From JACCWP01 sp963801045 (lineage in GTDB: Bacteria > Actinomycetota > Actinomycetes > Propionibacteriales > Nocardioidaceae): 64,000 nt of DNA. A model generated the notes under the pieces. The model saw only the letters and a list, made by a program, of their open reading frames with translations. It searched no databases and was not told the DNA's origin. The translations under genes were made by a program, and so were the position numbers. Location of the stretch: contig CAWDDC010000004.1 in assembly GCA_963801045.1 (NCBI GenBank), positions 372,001-436,000 of the forward strand, read 5' to 3'. This document shows positions 50,838 through 58,884 of this stretch, in pieces; the first letter of the stretch is position 1, and the number at the start of each line of letters is the position of its first letter.

Positions 50838-52127
50838 GTGCGCGTCGCGATGCTCGCGGCCGGGACCCGCGGCGACATCCAGCCGGTCGTGTCCATCGGC
50901 ACCGAGCTGGTGCGGCGCGGGCACTGCGTGACCGTCGCCGTCAACTCCGACCTCGCGGCCTGGGTGCAGCGCGCCGGGCTCGACGCGGTCCCGACCGGGC
51001 TGGACGTCGGGCGGTTCCTGGGCTCCGCCGAGGCGCGACGTTTCCTCGCGAACGGGCGGGCCGGCACCGCGATGCGGCGCATCGCCGCCGACGAGCGCCG
51101 GGCCAACGATGCGATCGTCGAGGCGTGCGTACGCGCAGCCGACGGCGCCGACCTCGTGCTCAGCACGATGATGATGGGCCACCGCGGCCAGTGCCTCGAG
51201 GAGGCCACCGGCGCCCCGAGCCGCACGCTGTTCTCTTTCCCCTTCCAGGCGACCGCCGCCTGGGCCAGCATCCTGAGCCCGGTACGCGACTGGCGGCTCG
51301 GCTGGGCCAACCGGGCGACCGGGCACGCGTTCCACCGGCTGATGTGGGCACTGCAGCGGAGCAACATCGACGACATGCGGCGCACGCTGGGCCTGCCGCG
51401 CCACCGGCTCCACCCCGGCCTGCAGGACCGGCCCGGCGCACACCTGTACAGCGCCGAGGTGGCACCCGCCGCCGACCTCGACCCGCAGCACGAGCTCGTC
51501 GGGTGGACCCAGCTGTCGGCGTCGCTGCGCGAACGGCTCGGCGAGACCGACCTGCCCGGCGAGCTCACTCGGTGGCTCGACGCCGGACCACCCCCGGTCT
51601 ACTTCGGGTTCGGCAGCATGCCGGTGCTCGATCCGGCTGGTCTGCTGCGCGACCTCGCCGGCATCACCGCGCGGCTCGGCGTACGCGGCCTGGTCGGTGC
51701 CGGCCGGACCGACTTCGGCGACGCGGCGGCCGACCTGCCGGAGCACCTGTTCGTGGCGACGTCCGAGTTCGACCACGACCGGGTGCTCCCTCGGTGCCGG
51801 GCTGCCGTGCACCACGGCGGGGCGGGCACCACCGCTGCAGTGCTGCGGGCGGGACTGCCGTCGGTGGTGGCCAGCGTCTTCGCCGACCAGCCGTTCTGGG
51901 GATGGCGCCTCGAGCAGGCCGGTCTCGGTGTCACCTTCCCGTTCCGCCGGCTCTCGCCTGCCCGGCTGGGCGCGGCGCTCGACCGAGTGCTGGACGAGAA
52001 GCCGGCCCGTCGCGCCCGGGCCGTCGGTGCCGCCGTCCGCAACGAGGACGGCAGCCGCCGCGCGGCGGACGCGGTCGAACGCTGGGCGGACGGGTCCGAC
52101 CGGGCCGGACAAGGAGCGTCGTCATGA
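50838..52127 (+). CDS. GT1-family glycosyltransferase (UGT/MGT-like)
   Basis: 429 residues with two Rossmann lobes (GT-B). N-terminal VRVAMLAAGTRGDIQPVVSIG is the acceptor-lobe start of the sterol/macrolide glycosyltransferase branch. The C-terminal nucleotide-sugar signature is VHHGGAGTTAAVLRAGLPSVV (about 323), followed by ADQPFWGWRLEQAGLG. GT1 enzymes of this branch glycosylate sterols, macrolides and other lipophilic small molecules. GTG 50838 has GAGGAGG 6-13 bases upstream; an ATG 25 codons earlier lacks it. ATGA overlap with the following FAD oxidase. Confidence 0.9.
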   Translation: MRVAMLAAGTRGDIQPVVSIGTELVRRGHCVTVAVNSDLAAWVQRAGLDAVPTGLDVGRFLGSAEARRFLANGRAGTAMRRIAADERRANDAIVEACVRAADGADLVLSTMMMGHRGQCLEEATGAPSRTLFSFPFQATAAWASILSPVRDWRLGWANRATGHAFHRLMWALQRSNIDDMRRTLGLPRHRLHPGLQDRPGAHLYSAEVAPAADLDPQHELVGWTQLSASLRERLGETDLPGELTRWLDAGPPPVYFGFGSMPVLDPAGLLRDLAGITARLGVRGLVGAGRTDFGDAAADLPEHLFVATSEFDHDRVLPRCRAAVHHGGAGTTAAVLRAGLPSVVASVFADQPFWGWRLEQAGLGVTFPFRRLSPARLGAALDRVLDEKPARRARAVGAAVRNEDGSRRAADAVERWADGSDRAGQGASS

Positions 52128-53503
52128 CCACGATCGCGAACCACCGGGTGCCGGGAGACCTGGTCGACGGGCTGCGTCGTCAGCTGTCCGGACGGGTCGT
52201 GAGCCCTGACGATGCCGACTGGGAGGCCGAGCGGCAGGGCTGGAACCTCGCCGTCGACCAGCGGCCCGGTCTGGTCGTGCACGTCGCCGACGCCGACGAC
52301 ATCGGCACCGCCGTGGCCTTCGCCCGGCGGCACGGGCTGTCGGTGTCCGTGCAGCCGGTGGGGCACGGAGCCAGCACGGCGCTCGACGGCACGATCCTGC
52401 TGCGCACCGGCCGGATCCGGGACATCGAGGTCGACGTCGGGGCGCGCACGGCGCGGGTCGGTGCGGGGGTGCGCTGGCAGCAGCTGAACGAGGCACTCAC
52501 CGGCACCGGCCTGACCAGCCTCCCCGGCAGCTCGGGTCACCCGTCCGTCGTCGGCTACACGGTGGGCGGCGGCGTGAGCTGGTTCGGTCGCGCGTACGGC
52601 GTCGCGGCCGGCTCGGTGCGCGCCGCCGAGCTGGTCGGTCCCGACGGCCGGTTGGTCCGGGTGACCGAGGGGACGGACCCCGAGCTGTTCTGGGCGCTGC
52701 GCGGGGGTGGTGGCGACTTCGGCGTCGTCACCTCGCTGGAGGTCGACCTGCACCCGGCCGAGCACGTCCACGGCGGGCGGCTGGTGTGGGCGGCCGAGCA
52801 CGCCGCCGCGGTGTTCGCGGCGTACCTCGACCTCATCGCGACGGCACCGGACCACCTCACCGCGTGGGTGCGGCTGCTGAACCTGCCCGACCTCGTCGTC
52901 GTCCCGGAGCCGTTGCGTGGCAGGTGGACGGTGGCCGTCGACGTCACCTACCTGGGCAGCAGCGACGACGCCACGCGACAGCTCGATGGTCTGCGCCGGC
53001 TGCCCGCTCCGCTGGTGGGCACGCTCGGCACCGTGCCGCTCGCGGGCCTGAGCGACGTCTGTGCCGAGCCCACCGATCCGAAGTCCGTGCTGGACACCGC
53101 GACGCTGCTCGACGACTTCGACCAGGTCGCGGTCGAGGCGCTGCTGGACGCCGTGCTGTGCCCGCGCCCGGCACCGCTCGCCCTCGTCGGGATCCGGCAC
53201 CTGGGTGGCGCCCTCGCGCGCGCGGCGGACCACCCGGGCGCCCTCGTCCAGGTGCCGCAGCCGTACGCGCTGCTGGCCAACGGCCCGACAACACCCGAGA
53301 CGGCGGACGACACGAGGGCGAGTCTCGACCGGGTGCGTGCGGCGGTGGCGCCGTACGACAGCGGCCGTGACCCCGCGAACTTCGGCGCCGTCGAGCGCAT
53401 CCATGCCCCGGACGTGCTGGACCGGCTCCGAGACCTGAAGCGACGACGCGACCCTGCCGGCGTGATCCGCAGCAACCGACCCGTGCTGTCCCAGAGCGGA
53501 TGA
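52124..53503 (+). CDS. FAD-linked oxidase, PCMH type, single-site flavin
   Basis: 459 residues. FAD-binding PCMH domain about 35-210 (VSVQPVGHGASTALDG with the flavin-linking histidine H81, and VVGYTVGGGVSWFGRAYG). The position that carries the second, cysteinyl linkage in bicovalent relatives is Thr146, so only the histidyl bond is expected. The C-terminus has DPAGVIRSNRPV, the berberine-bridge-like end. Such enzymes oxidise alcohols, sugars and alkaloid-like metabolites. Overlaps the glycosyltransferase stop by 4 bases and the AraC start by 4 bases. Confidence 0.88.
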   Translation: MTTIANHRVPGDLVDGLRRQLSGRVVSPDDADWEAERQGWNLAVDQRPGLVVHVADADDIGTAVAFARRHGLSVSVQPVGHGASTALDGTILLRTGRIRDIEVDVGARTARVGAGVRWQQLNEALTGTGLTSLPGSSGHPSVVGYTVGGGVSWFGRAYGVAAGSVRAAELVGPDGRLVRVTEGTDPELFWALRGGGGDFGVVTSLEVDLHPAEHVHGGRLVWAAEHAAAVFAAYLDLIATAPDHLTAWVRLLNLPDLVVVPEPLRGRWTVAVDVTYLGSSDDATRQLDGLRRLPAPLVGTLGTVPLAGLSDVCAEPTDPKSVLDTATLLDDFDQVAVEALLDAVLCPRPAPLALVGIRHLGGALARAADHPGALVQVPQPYALLANGPTTPETADDTRASLDRVRAAVAPYDSGRDPANFGAVERIHAPDVLDRLRDLKRRRDPAGVIRSNRPVLSQSG

Positions 53504-54537
53504 GGGCCGCACTCCCTTACCCCGTTGCCGTTCCGGCCCCCGGGTCGGACACTGAGGTGATGAGTGTGGTCCGTCGCGCCACGGACGAGCCCGCGCCGGC
53601 CCGTCCCGACTACTGGCGCCACGTGGTCAGCGACACCTTCGCTCCGATGGACATGGTCTTCGAGGACGCGGAGCTCGACGACGAGCTGGTCACGCACGAG
53701 GTCGGCGCCGTGCGGGTCTCCGAGTCGTGGTGCGGCCCGGGCGAGGTCCGACGGACCGCGCGGCAGATCCGGCGCCAGGACCCCGACTCCTACCAGGTGA
53801 TCGTGCCCGTGCACGGACGGACCGCGGGCGAGCAGGACGGCAGGCGAGCGGTGCTCGGGCCGGGGGACTTCAGCGTGGCTGACCTGTCCCGCCCGCTGCA
53901 CTGCGTGCACGAGCGCCGGCACGCGGTGCTGCTGACGTTCCCGCGGGCGCTGATGCCGTTGCGCCACCAGGAGGTGGCGCGGCTGGCGGTGACCCGGATC
54001 CCGGGGGACCGCGGTATCGAGGCGCTGGTCTCCACGATGGTGCGCCAGCTGCCGCGCCGGCTGGCCGAGCACGACGGCAACGAGCGGGCGCGTCTCGGGA
54101 CGGCCGTGCTCGACCTGCTCGCGGTCGCACTGAGCGACCGGCTCGACATCGGCACCCGGCTTCCCGTCGAGACGCGCCGCCAGGCGCTCGCGACCCGGAT
54201 CGACGCGTTCATCGAGACCCACCTCGCCGACCCCTCGCTCACGCCGGCCCGGGTGGCCGCCGCCCACCACGTGTCGGTGCGCTACCTGCACAAGCTGTTC
54301 GAGGACCGTGGCCAGACGGTGGCCGCACTCATCCGGCAGCGGCGGCTGGAGCGGTGCCGGCGCGACCTGCTCGACCCGGCCCTCGCCGACCGGCCCGTCT
54401 ACGCCACGGCCGCCCGCTGGGGGCTGCTCAGCTCCGCGCACTTCAACCGGATGTTCCGGGACGCGTACGGCCTGCCGCCGGGTGAGTTCCGGCACGCGCA
54501 TCTCCCGCAACACCCACCGCAGCATGACTCGGAGTAG
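53500..54537 (+). CDS. AraC-family transcriptional regulator
   Basis: 345 residues from ATG 53500 (ATGA overlap). An internal ATG at 53560 with GAGG just before it is an alternative that would remove 20 disordered residues. N-terminal ligand-binding-like domain (about 20-190; DYWRHVVSDTFAPMDM) and C-terminal double HTH (about 235-335; LTPARVAAAHHVSVRYLHKLFEDRG, then YATAARWGLLSSAHFNRMFRDAYGLPPGEFR). Belongs to the AraC-binding_2/feaR-like group. Third gene of a coupled glycosyltransferase-oxidase-regulator cassette, so it probably controls that cassette in response to a small molecule. Confidence 0.92.
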   Translation: MRAALPYPVAVPAPGSDTEVMSVVRRATDEPAPARPDYWRHVVSDTFAPMDMVFEDAELDDELVTHEVGAVRVSESWCGPGEVRRTARQIRRQDPDSYQVIVPVHGRTAGEQDGRRAVLGPGDFSVADLSRPLHCVHERRHAVLLTFPRALMPLRHQEVARLAVTRIPGDRGIEALVSTMVRQLPRRLAEHDGNERARLGTAVLDLLAVALSDRLDIGTRLPVETRRQALATRIDAFIETHLADPSLTPARVAAAHHVSVRYLHKLFEDRGQTVAALIRQRRLERCRRDLLDPALADRPVYATAARWGLLSSAHFNRMFRDAYGLPPGEFRHAHLPQHPPQHDSE

Positions 54538-54694
54538 TGGAACCCCCCCAGACACCGGCTGAATGGTCACTCATCGTCGACAACGCGCGAGGTTTCGGGG
54601 CCGATGTCCACAACCGCCGGGGACGGTACTTTCGCCAAGCGGGCTTGACGATCCTGACCGAACGGACGAGTGCTGCATGACAGTCCGTGCTGTT

Positions 54695-54709
54695 ACGTTG
54701 ACGCAACGT
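54695..54709. promoter_or_regulatory. Palindrome ACGTTG-N3-CAACGT upstream of secreted protein gene
   Basis: Perfect 6-bp arms with a 3-base centre, 67 bases before the next start and 158 after the AraC stop. Gap 54538-54775 otherwise shows no clear promoter; TTGACG at 54645 lacks a matching -10. Confidence 0.35.
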
Positions 54710-54775
54710 CAGGAAGACGGGCGGACGCCGATCTCGGGGCTCTCGGCAACGCCGGCTGAGGACAAGGAGCCCCGC

Positions 54776-55711
54776 GTGACCAGAACGCGCACCCGCGCCG
54801 CCCCACTGATCGCCACCACCGCAGCGCTGGCGGTGACCGCCGTCGTGTGGGCGCCGGTGTCACCCGCGGAGGCGGCCGACCCGCCGTTCGTCGGCTGGTC
54901 CGTGATCCTGCCGCCGCTGGCCCTGCAGTACGAACCGACCAGCTCCGACGCCTGCGTGGCTGGCGGGGTCGAGTGCGTCGAGAGCACCGTCGAGCAGATG
55001 CGCACCCGGTTCGCGCCGCTCGCCGAGCGGTGTGACCACGACGCGGTGTTCGCTCTGGCCTACCTGCGCACCACCGAGGTCTACCTCGAGTCGACACGGA
55101 CCGAGGGGTTCTTCGACGAGCCCAGCATGGTCAACCATGAGGACGTCGCGTTCGCGCGGATGTACTTCGACGCGTACGACGACTGGGCCGCCGACCGCGT
55201 GCAGCAGGTGCCACCGGCCTGGCGGGTGGCGTTCCGCGCCGCGGACGCACGACGGGTCAGCGGAACCGGAAACCTGCTGCTCGGGATGAGCGCGCACGTC
55301 AACCGCGACCTGCCGTTCGTCCTCGCGGCGACCGGCCTGGTCGCTCCCGACGGCGCCAGCCGCAAGGCCGACCACGACCAGATCAACGTGATGCTCAACC
55401 ACGTCGTCCAGCCGCTGATGGCCGAGGCTGCGGCGCGGTTCGACCCCCAGCTCGCAGCCGTGCAGACACCGTACGGCGTCGGCTACACCGGTCTGATGCA
55501 GATGCTCATCGCGTGGCGGGAGGCCGCGTGGCGTCAGGCCGAACGGCTGGTCGCGGCACCGACCGACGCCGCGCGTGACCGGGTGGCCCAGCAGATCGAG
55601 GCCAGCGCCGCTGCCGCCGCGCAGGTCATCGTGACTGCGACGTCGTACGTCCCGCCGGTGACGACCGCACGCTCACGCGACAATTACTGCGCGGTGCACG
55701 GCAACCCCTGA
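54776..55711 (+). CDS. Secreted DUF5995-like protein
   Basis: 311 residues. Signal peptide about 1-37 (hydrophobic LIATTAALAVTAVVWAPVSPAEA, cleavage near AEA-ADP). The mature part is helical with the block FAPLAERCDHDAVFALAYLRTTEVY (about 79-103), AHVNRDLPFVLAATG (about 181) and HDQINVMLNHVV, the features I associate with DUF5995. Four cysteines after the signal (SSDACVAGGVEC, AERCDHD, NYCAVHG) may form disulfides. GTG 54776 has GACAAGGAGC 6-15 bases upstream. Extracellular role unknown. Confidence 0.82.
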   Translation: MTRTRTRAAPLIATTAALAVTAVVWAPVSPAEAADPPFVGWSVILPPLALQYEPTSSDACVAGGVECVESTVEQMRTRFAPLAERCDHDAVFALAYLRTTEVYLESTRTEGFFDEPSMVNHEDVAFARMYFDAYDDWAADRVQQVPPAWRVAFRAADARRVSGTGNLLLGMSAHVNRDLPFVLAATGLVAPDGASRKADHDQINVMLNHVVQPLMAEAAARFDPQLAAVQTPYGVGYTGLMQMLIAWREAAWRQAERLVAAPTDAARDRVAQQIEASAAAAAQVIVTATSYVPPVTTARSRDNYCAVHGNP

Positions 55712-55739
55712 CCGGGCGTGCCCGGGCGGCGCTCCGAGC

Positions 55740-57137
55740 TCACCCCTGCCGTGGGGCGACGTTGTGGTTGCCGGAGAACACGTTGTCCGGGTCCCACTCC
55801 TGCTTGAGCGCCGCCAGCCGGTCGTACTTGGCGTCGCCGAAGCCGGCGCGCACGTCGGACTCCTTGGTCTCCGGCTCGAAGTTCAGGTACACGCCGCCGG
55901 TGAGGGCCGGCTCGAACGCCTCGGTGAAGCGCTCGACCCAGGCCAGCTCCCCGTCGGTCTCGGCCGGGTCCGCCCAGCAGGCGATCGGGTGCGCCATGTA
56001 CGGCGCGGACCGGTTGCTCGCCGCAGTCGCGTCCTCGGCGACGGCACTGATCTCCCCGCCGTTCTTGAAGATGATGCCCTGGGTCATCGGCGAGCCGATC
56101 GCGCGACCGACGTCGAGGTAGTCGTCCAGGACCGCGTCGGGCAGCGAGCCCAGGTGCTGGCCCCGGTGGTAGTTCAGCCAGCCCTTCGGCGCGAACGGGT
56201 CGAGCATCGCCTGGAACGCGGTGTACGGCATCGGCTGCACCAGGTCGACGCCACCCTCGGCGATCTTCCGCAGCGGTTCCACGGCGGCCTCTGCGTCGGC
56301 AGGGTCGCCCAGCCACGCGGTGACGATGCCGAGTATCGGCTTGCCGTGCAGCTCCGAGGGCACGAAGTCGGCGGGTGGGGCGAGCAGGGTCGCCAGGCCG
56401 AGGACCAGGTCCGCGGGGCCGTTCTCGACATAGTCCCGTGCCGCGCGCGCGATGTCGCCGGCGCGGTCGTCGTTGGGGACGGCGAACAGTCCGGCCATCA
56501 TCAGCGGTGCGATCGGGTGCACGCGGAACTCGAACGACGTCACGACGCCGAAGTTCGCACCGGCGCCGCGCAGCGCCCACATCAGCTCCGGGTTGGTGTC
56601 GTCGGTGACGTGCATCAGCTGCCCGTTGGCGGTGAGCAGGTCGGCACCGATCAGGTTGTCGCAGGTGAGGCCGTACTTCGTGGACAGCCACCCGTAGCCG
56701 CCGCCGAGGCAGAACCCGCCGACGCCCGTCGTCGTCACCCGGCCGCCCGGCGTGGCGACGCTGAACATCTCGCACTCGCGGTCGTACTCGCCCCACAGCA
56801 CGCCCGCGTTGGCGCGCGCGGTGCCCCGCTCCGGGTCGACGTGCACGCCCTTGAGGCTGGACAGGTCGATGAGCACGCCGTCCTCCACCGCGCTGACGCC
56901 GGCGACGCTGTGCCCGCCGCAGCGCACCGCGAGCGGCAGCTTCTGCTGGCGCGCGAACGCCACCGCGTCGCGTACGTCGGCCGCCCCGACCGGCTGGACG
57001 ATGAGGGCGGGATGCCGGTCGATCATCCCGTTGTAGACGGCCCGGGCGGCGTCGTACTGCGCGTCCCCGGGGCGGAGGGCAACCCCCCCGAAGCCGTCCG
57101 GTAGACCGATCTCTGCTGCGGCGACGTCAGCGCTCAT
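55740..57137 (-). CDS. Berberine-bridge-type FAD oxidase, bicovalent flavin
   Basis: 465 residues. FAD-binding PCMH domain (about 45-225) with the flavin-linking histidine H76 in CGGHSVAG and cysteine C143 in GFCLGGGYGW, so both covalent bonds expected of bicovalent BBE enzymes are available. The BBE C-terminal motif FSGNHNVAP is present. It is distinct from the single-site oxidase 3.7 kb away. Actinobacterial homologues oxidise sugars, reticuline-like or aromatic alcohols. ATG 57137. The divergent neighbour is the aldehyde dehydrogenase. Confidence 0.92.
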   Translation of the reverse strand: MSADVAAAEIGLPDGFGGVALRPGDAQYDAARAVYNGMIDRHPALIVQPVGAADVRDAVAFARQQKLPLAVRCGGHSVAGVSAVEDGVLIDLSSLKGVHVDPERGTARANAGVLWGEYDRECEMFSVATPGGRVTTTGVGGFCLGGGYGWLSTKYGLTCDNLIGADLLTANGQLMHVTDDTNPELMWALRGAGANFGVVTSFEFRVHPIAPLMMAGLFAVPNDDRAGDIARAARDYVENGPADLVLGLATLLAPPADFVPSELHGKPILGIVTAWLGDPADAEAAVEPLRKIAEGGVDLVQPMPYTAFQAMLDPFAPKGWLNYHRGQHLGSLPDAVLDDYLDVGRAIGSPMTQGIIFKNGGEISAVAEDATAASNRSAPYMAHPIACWADPAETDGELAWVERFTEAFEPALTGGVYLNFEPETKESDVRAGFGDAKYDRLAALKQEWDPDNVFSGNHNVAPRQG

Positions 57138-57218
57138 GGGTCAGCTCCTTGCCGACGGTTGCGGGATGAGGTCCCGACCAGGCAAGTACTGTTCGGACCA
57201 CCCGGCAATAGTCATTTC

Positions 57219-57243
57219 GCGCCATTTCGGCCCGCGATGGCGC
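57219..57243. promoter_or_regulatory. GCGCCAT-N11-ATGGCGC inverted repeat between divergent genes
   Basis: Perfect 7-bp arms (57219-57225, 57237-57243) with an 11-base spacer in the 136-base gap between the FAD oxidase and aldehyde dehydrogenase starts. Possible operator of a dimeric repressor shared by the two genes. Confidence 0.4.
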
Positions 57244-57261
57244 CCGTCTGCATACCGACAG

Positions 57262-57267
57262 TACGCT
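57262..57267 (+). promoter_or_regulatory. -10 element of aldehyde dehydrogenase gene, leaderless type
   Basis: TACGCT followed by 6 bases and GTG 57274. The same hexamer and spacing occur before guaA. Confidence 0.55.
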
Positions 57268-57273
57268 CGGGCC

Positions 57274-58884
57274 GTGCCCGCCTCCCCGTTGTCCACCGGC
57301 CCGGCCGACCCGGCCGTCGACCCGTCGGCGTCGTACGCGCTCGACCCGGCCACGACCCGGCGGCTGGTGGCGCACGCCCGCGTCGCCCGCCCGGCCGCCG
57401 CGGCCGTGCACCGACCCACCGCGCCCTTCACCGGCCAGCCCCTCGGCGACGTGCCCGTGGGCACGGCCGACGACGTCGTGTCGGCGGTCGAACGTGCGCG
57501 GGTCGCCCAGGACGGCTGGGGCCGGGTGCCGGTCGCCGACCGCCAGCGGGTGCTGCTGCGACTGCACGACGTGGTGCTCGCGCGCGCCGCAGACCTGATG
57601 GACCTGATCCAGTGGGAGTCCGGCAAGGTCCGCAAGCAGGCCTACGACGAGGTCGGGCACATCGCGCTCACCGCCCGCTACTACGCCCGCCGCTCGGCCC
57701 GGCTGCTCGCGCCCCGCCGTGCCATGGGCGTCATCCCGGTCCTCAGCAGCGTGCAGGTGCACCAGTCACCCAAGGGCGTGGTGGGGATCATCGCTCCCTG
57801 GAACTACCCGTTCGTGCTGTCGATGTGCGACGGCATCGCCGCACTGGCCGCCGGCAACGCCGTGGTGCTCAAACCCGACCAGCAGACGTCGTTCACCGCG
57901 CTGCGTGGCGCCGAGCTGCTGGCCGAGGCCGGGCTGCCGGACGACCTCTGGCAGGTCGTGCCCGGCGAGGGCGCGGTCGTCGGCACCGCGCTGGTCGACA
58001 CCTGCGACCACATCTGCTTCACCGGGTCGACCGCCACCGGCAGGCTGGTCGCCGAGCGCGCCGCCCGCCGGCTGGTCGGCTGCTCGCTCGAGCTCGGGGG
58101 CAAGAACCCGATGCTGGTGCTCGCCGACGCCGACCTCGATCGCGCCGCCGAGGGTGCCGTACGCGCCTGCTTCGACTCCGCCGGACAGCTGTGCGTGTCG
58201 ATGGAGCGGTTGTTCGTCGCCGACGAGGTGCACGACGCCTTCGTCGACCGGTTCGTGCGCCGGGTGCAGGCGATGCGGCTGTCCGCCCAGCTCGACTTCG
58301 GCGGTGACATGGGCTCGCTGGTGTCGCCACGGCAGCTGGACACGGTCCGCGACCACGTGGCCGACGCGGTCGCTCGGGGCGCCACCGTGCTGGCAGGCGG
58401 CAGGGCGCGGCCCGACGTCGGCCCGCTGTTCTTCGAGCCCACGGTGCTCGCCGGCGTGACCCCGGAGATGACCTGTCACGGCACCGAGACCTTCGGCCCG
58501 GTGGTGTCCGTGCACCGGTTCGGCTCCGACGACGAGGCGGTCGCCCGCGCCAACGAGGGCGCGTACGGCCTGAACGCGAGCGTGTGGAGCCGCGACACCG
58601 GCCGGGCCCGCCGGGTCGCCCACCGGATCCGTTGCGGCTCGGTCAACATCAACGACGCCTACGGCGCGACCTTCGGCAGCATCGACGGCCCCATGGGCGG
58701 CATGCGTGAGTCCGGCCTCGGCCGGCGGCAGGGGCCGGAGGGACTGCTGCGCTTCTGCGAGCCGCAGACCGTCGCCGTGCAGCGCGGCATCCCGATGTCC
58801 GGGCCCGACTGGCTGTCCGACCGGGCCTGGACCCGGACGCTGGACGTGGCACTGCGGGTGCTGCGCCAAACGGGTCGCCCGTGA
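57274..58884 (+). CDS. Aldehyde dehydrogenase, GabD2-like
   Basis: 536 residues of the NAD(P)-dependent ALDH fold. GVVGIIAPWNYPFVLS (about 170) is the cofactor region, LELGGKNP (about 272) carries the general base Glu, and SAGQLCVSMERL (about 302-313) the nucleophilic Cys. Sequence follows the mycobacterial succinate-semialdehyde dehydrogenase GabD2 type (PMGGMRESGLGRRQGPEGLL near the end), with a longer N-terminus. GTG 57274 follows a TACGCT hexamer. GTGA overlap with the downstream GMC oxidoreductase suggests joint oxidation of an alcohol/aldehyde pair; the substrate is unknown. Confidence 0.9.
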   Translation: MPASPLSTGPADPAVDPSASYALDPATTRRLVAHARVARPAAAAVHRPTAPFTGQPLGDVPVGTADDVVSAVERARVAQDGWGRVPVADRQRVLLRLHDVVLARAADLMDLIQWESGKVRKQAYDEVGHIALTARYYARRSARLLAPRRAMGVIPVLSSVQVHQSPKGVVGIIAPWNYPFVLSMCDGIAALAAGNAVVLKPDQQTSFTALRGAELLAEAGLPDDLWQVVPGEGAVVGTALVDTCDHICFTGSTATGRLVAERAARRLVGCSLELGGKNPMLVLADADLDRAAEGAVRACFDSAGQLCVSMERLFVADEVHDAFVDRFVRRVQAMRLSAQLDFGGDMGSLVSPRQLDTVRDHVADAVARGATVLAGGRARPDVGPLFFEPTVLAGVTPEMTCHGTETFGPVVSVHRFGSDDEAVARANEGAYGLNASVWSRDTGRARRVAHRIRCGSVNINDAYGATFGSIDGPMGGMRESGLGRRQGPEGLLRFCEPQTVAVQRGIPMSGPDWLSDRAWTRTLDVALRVLRQTGRP

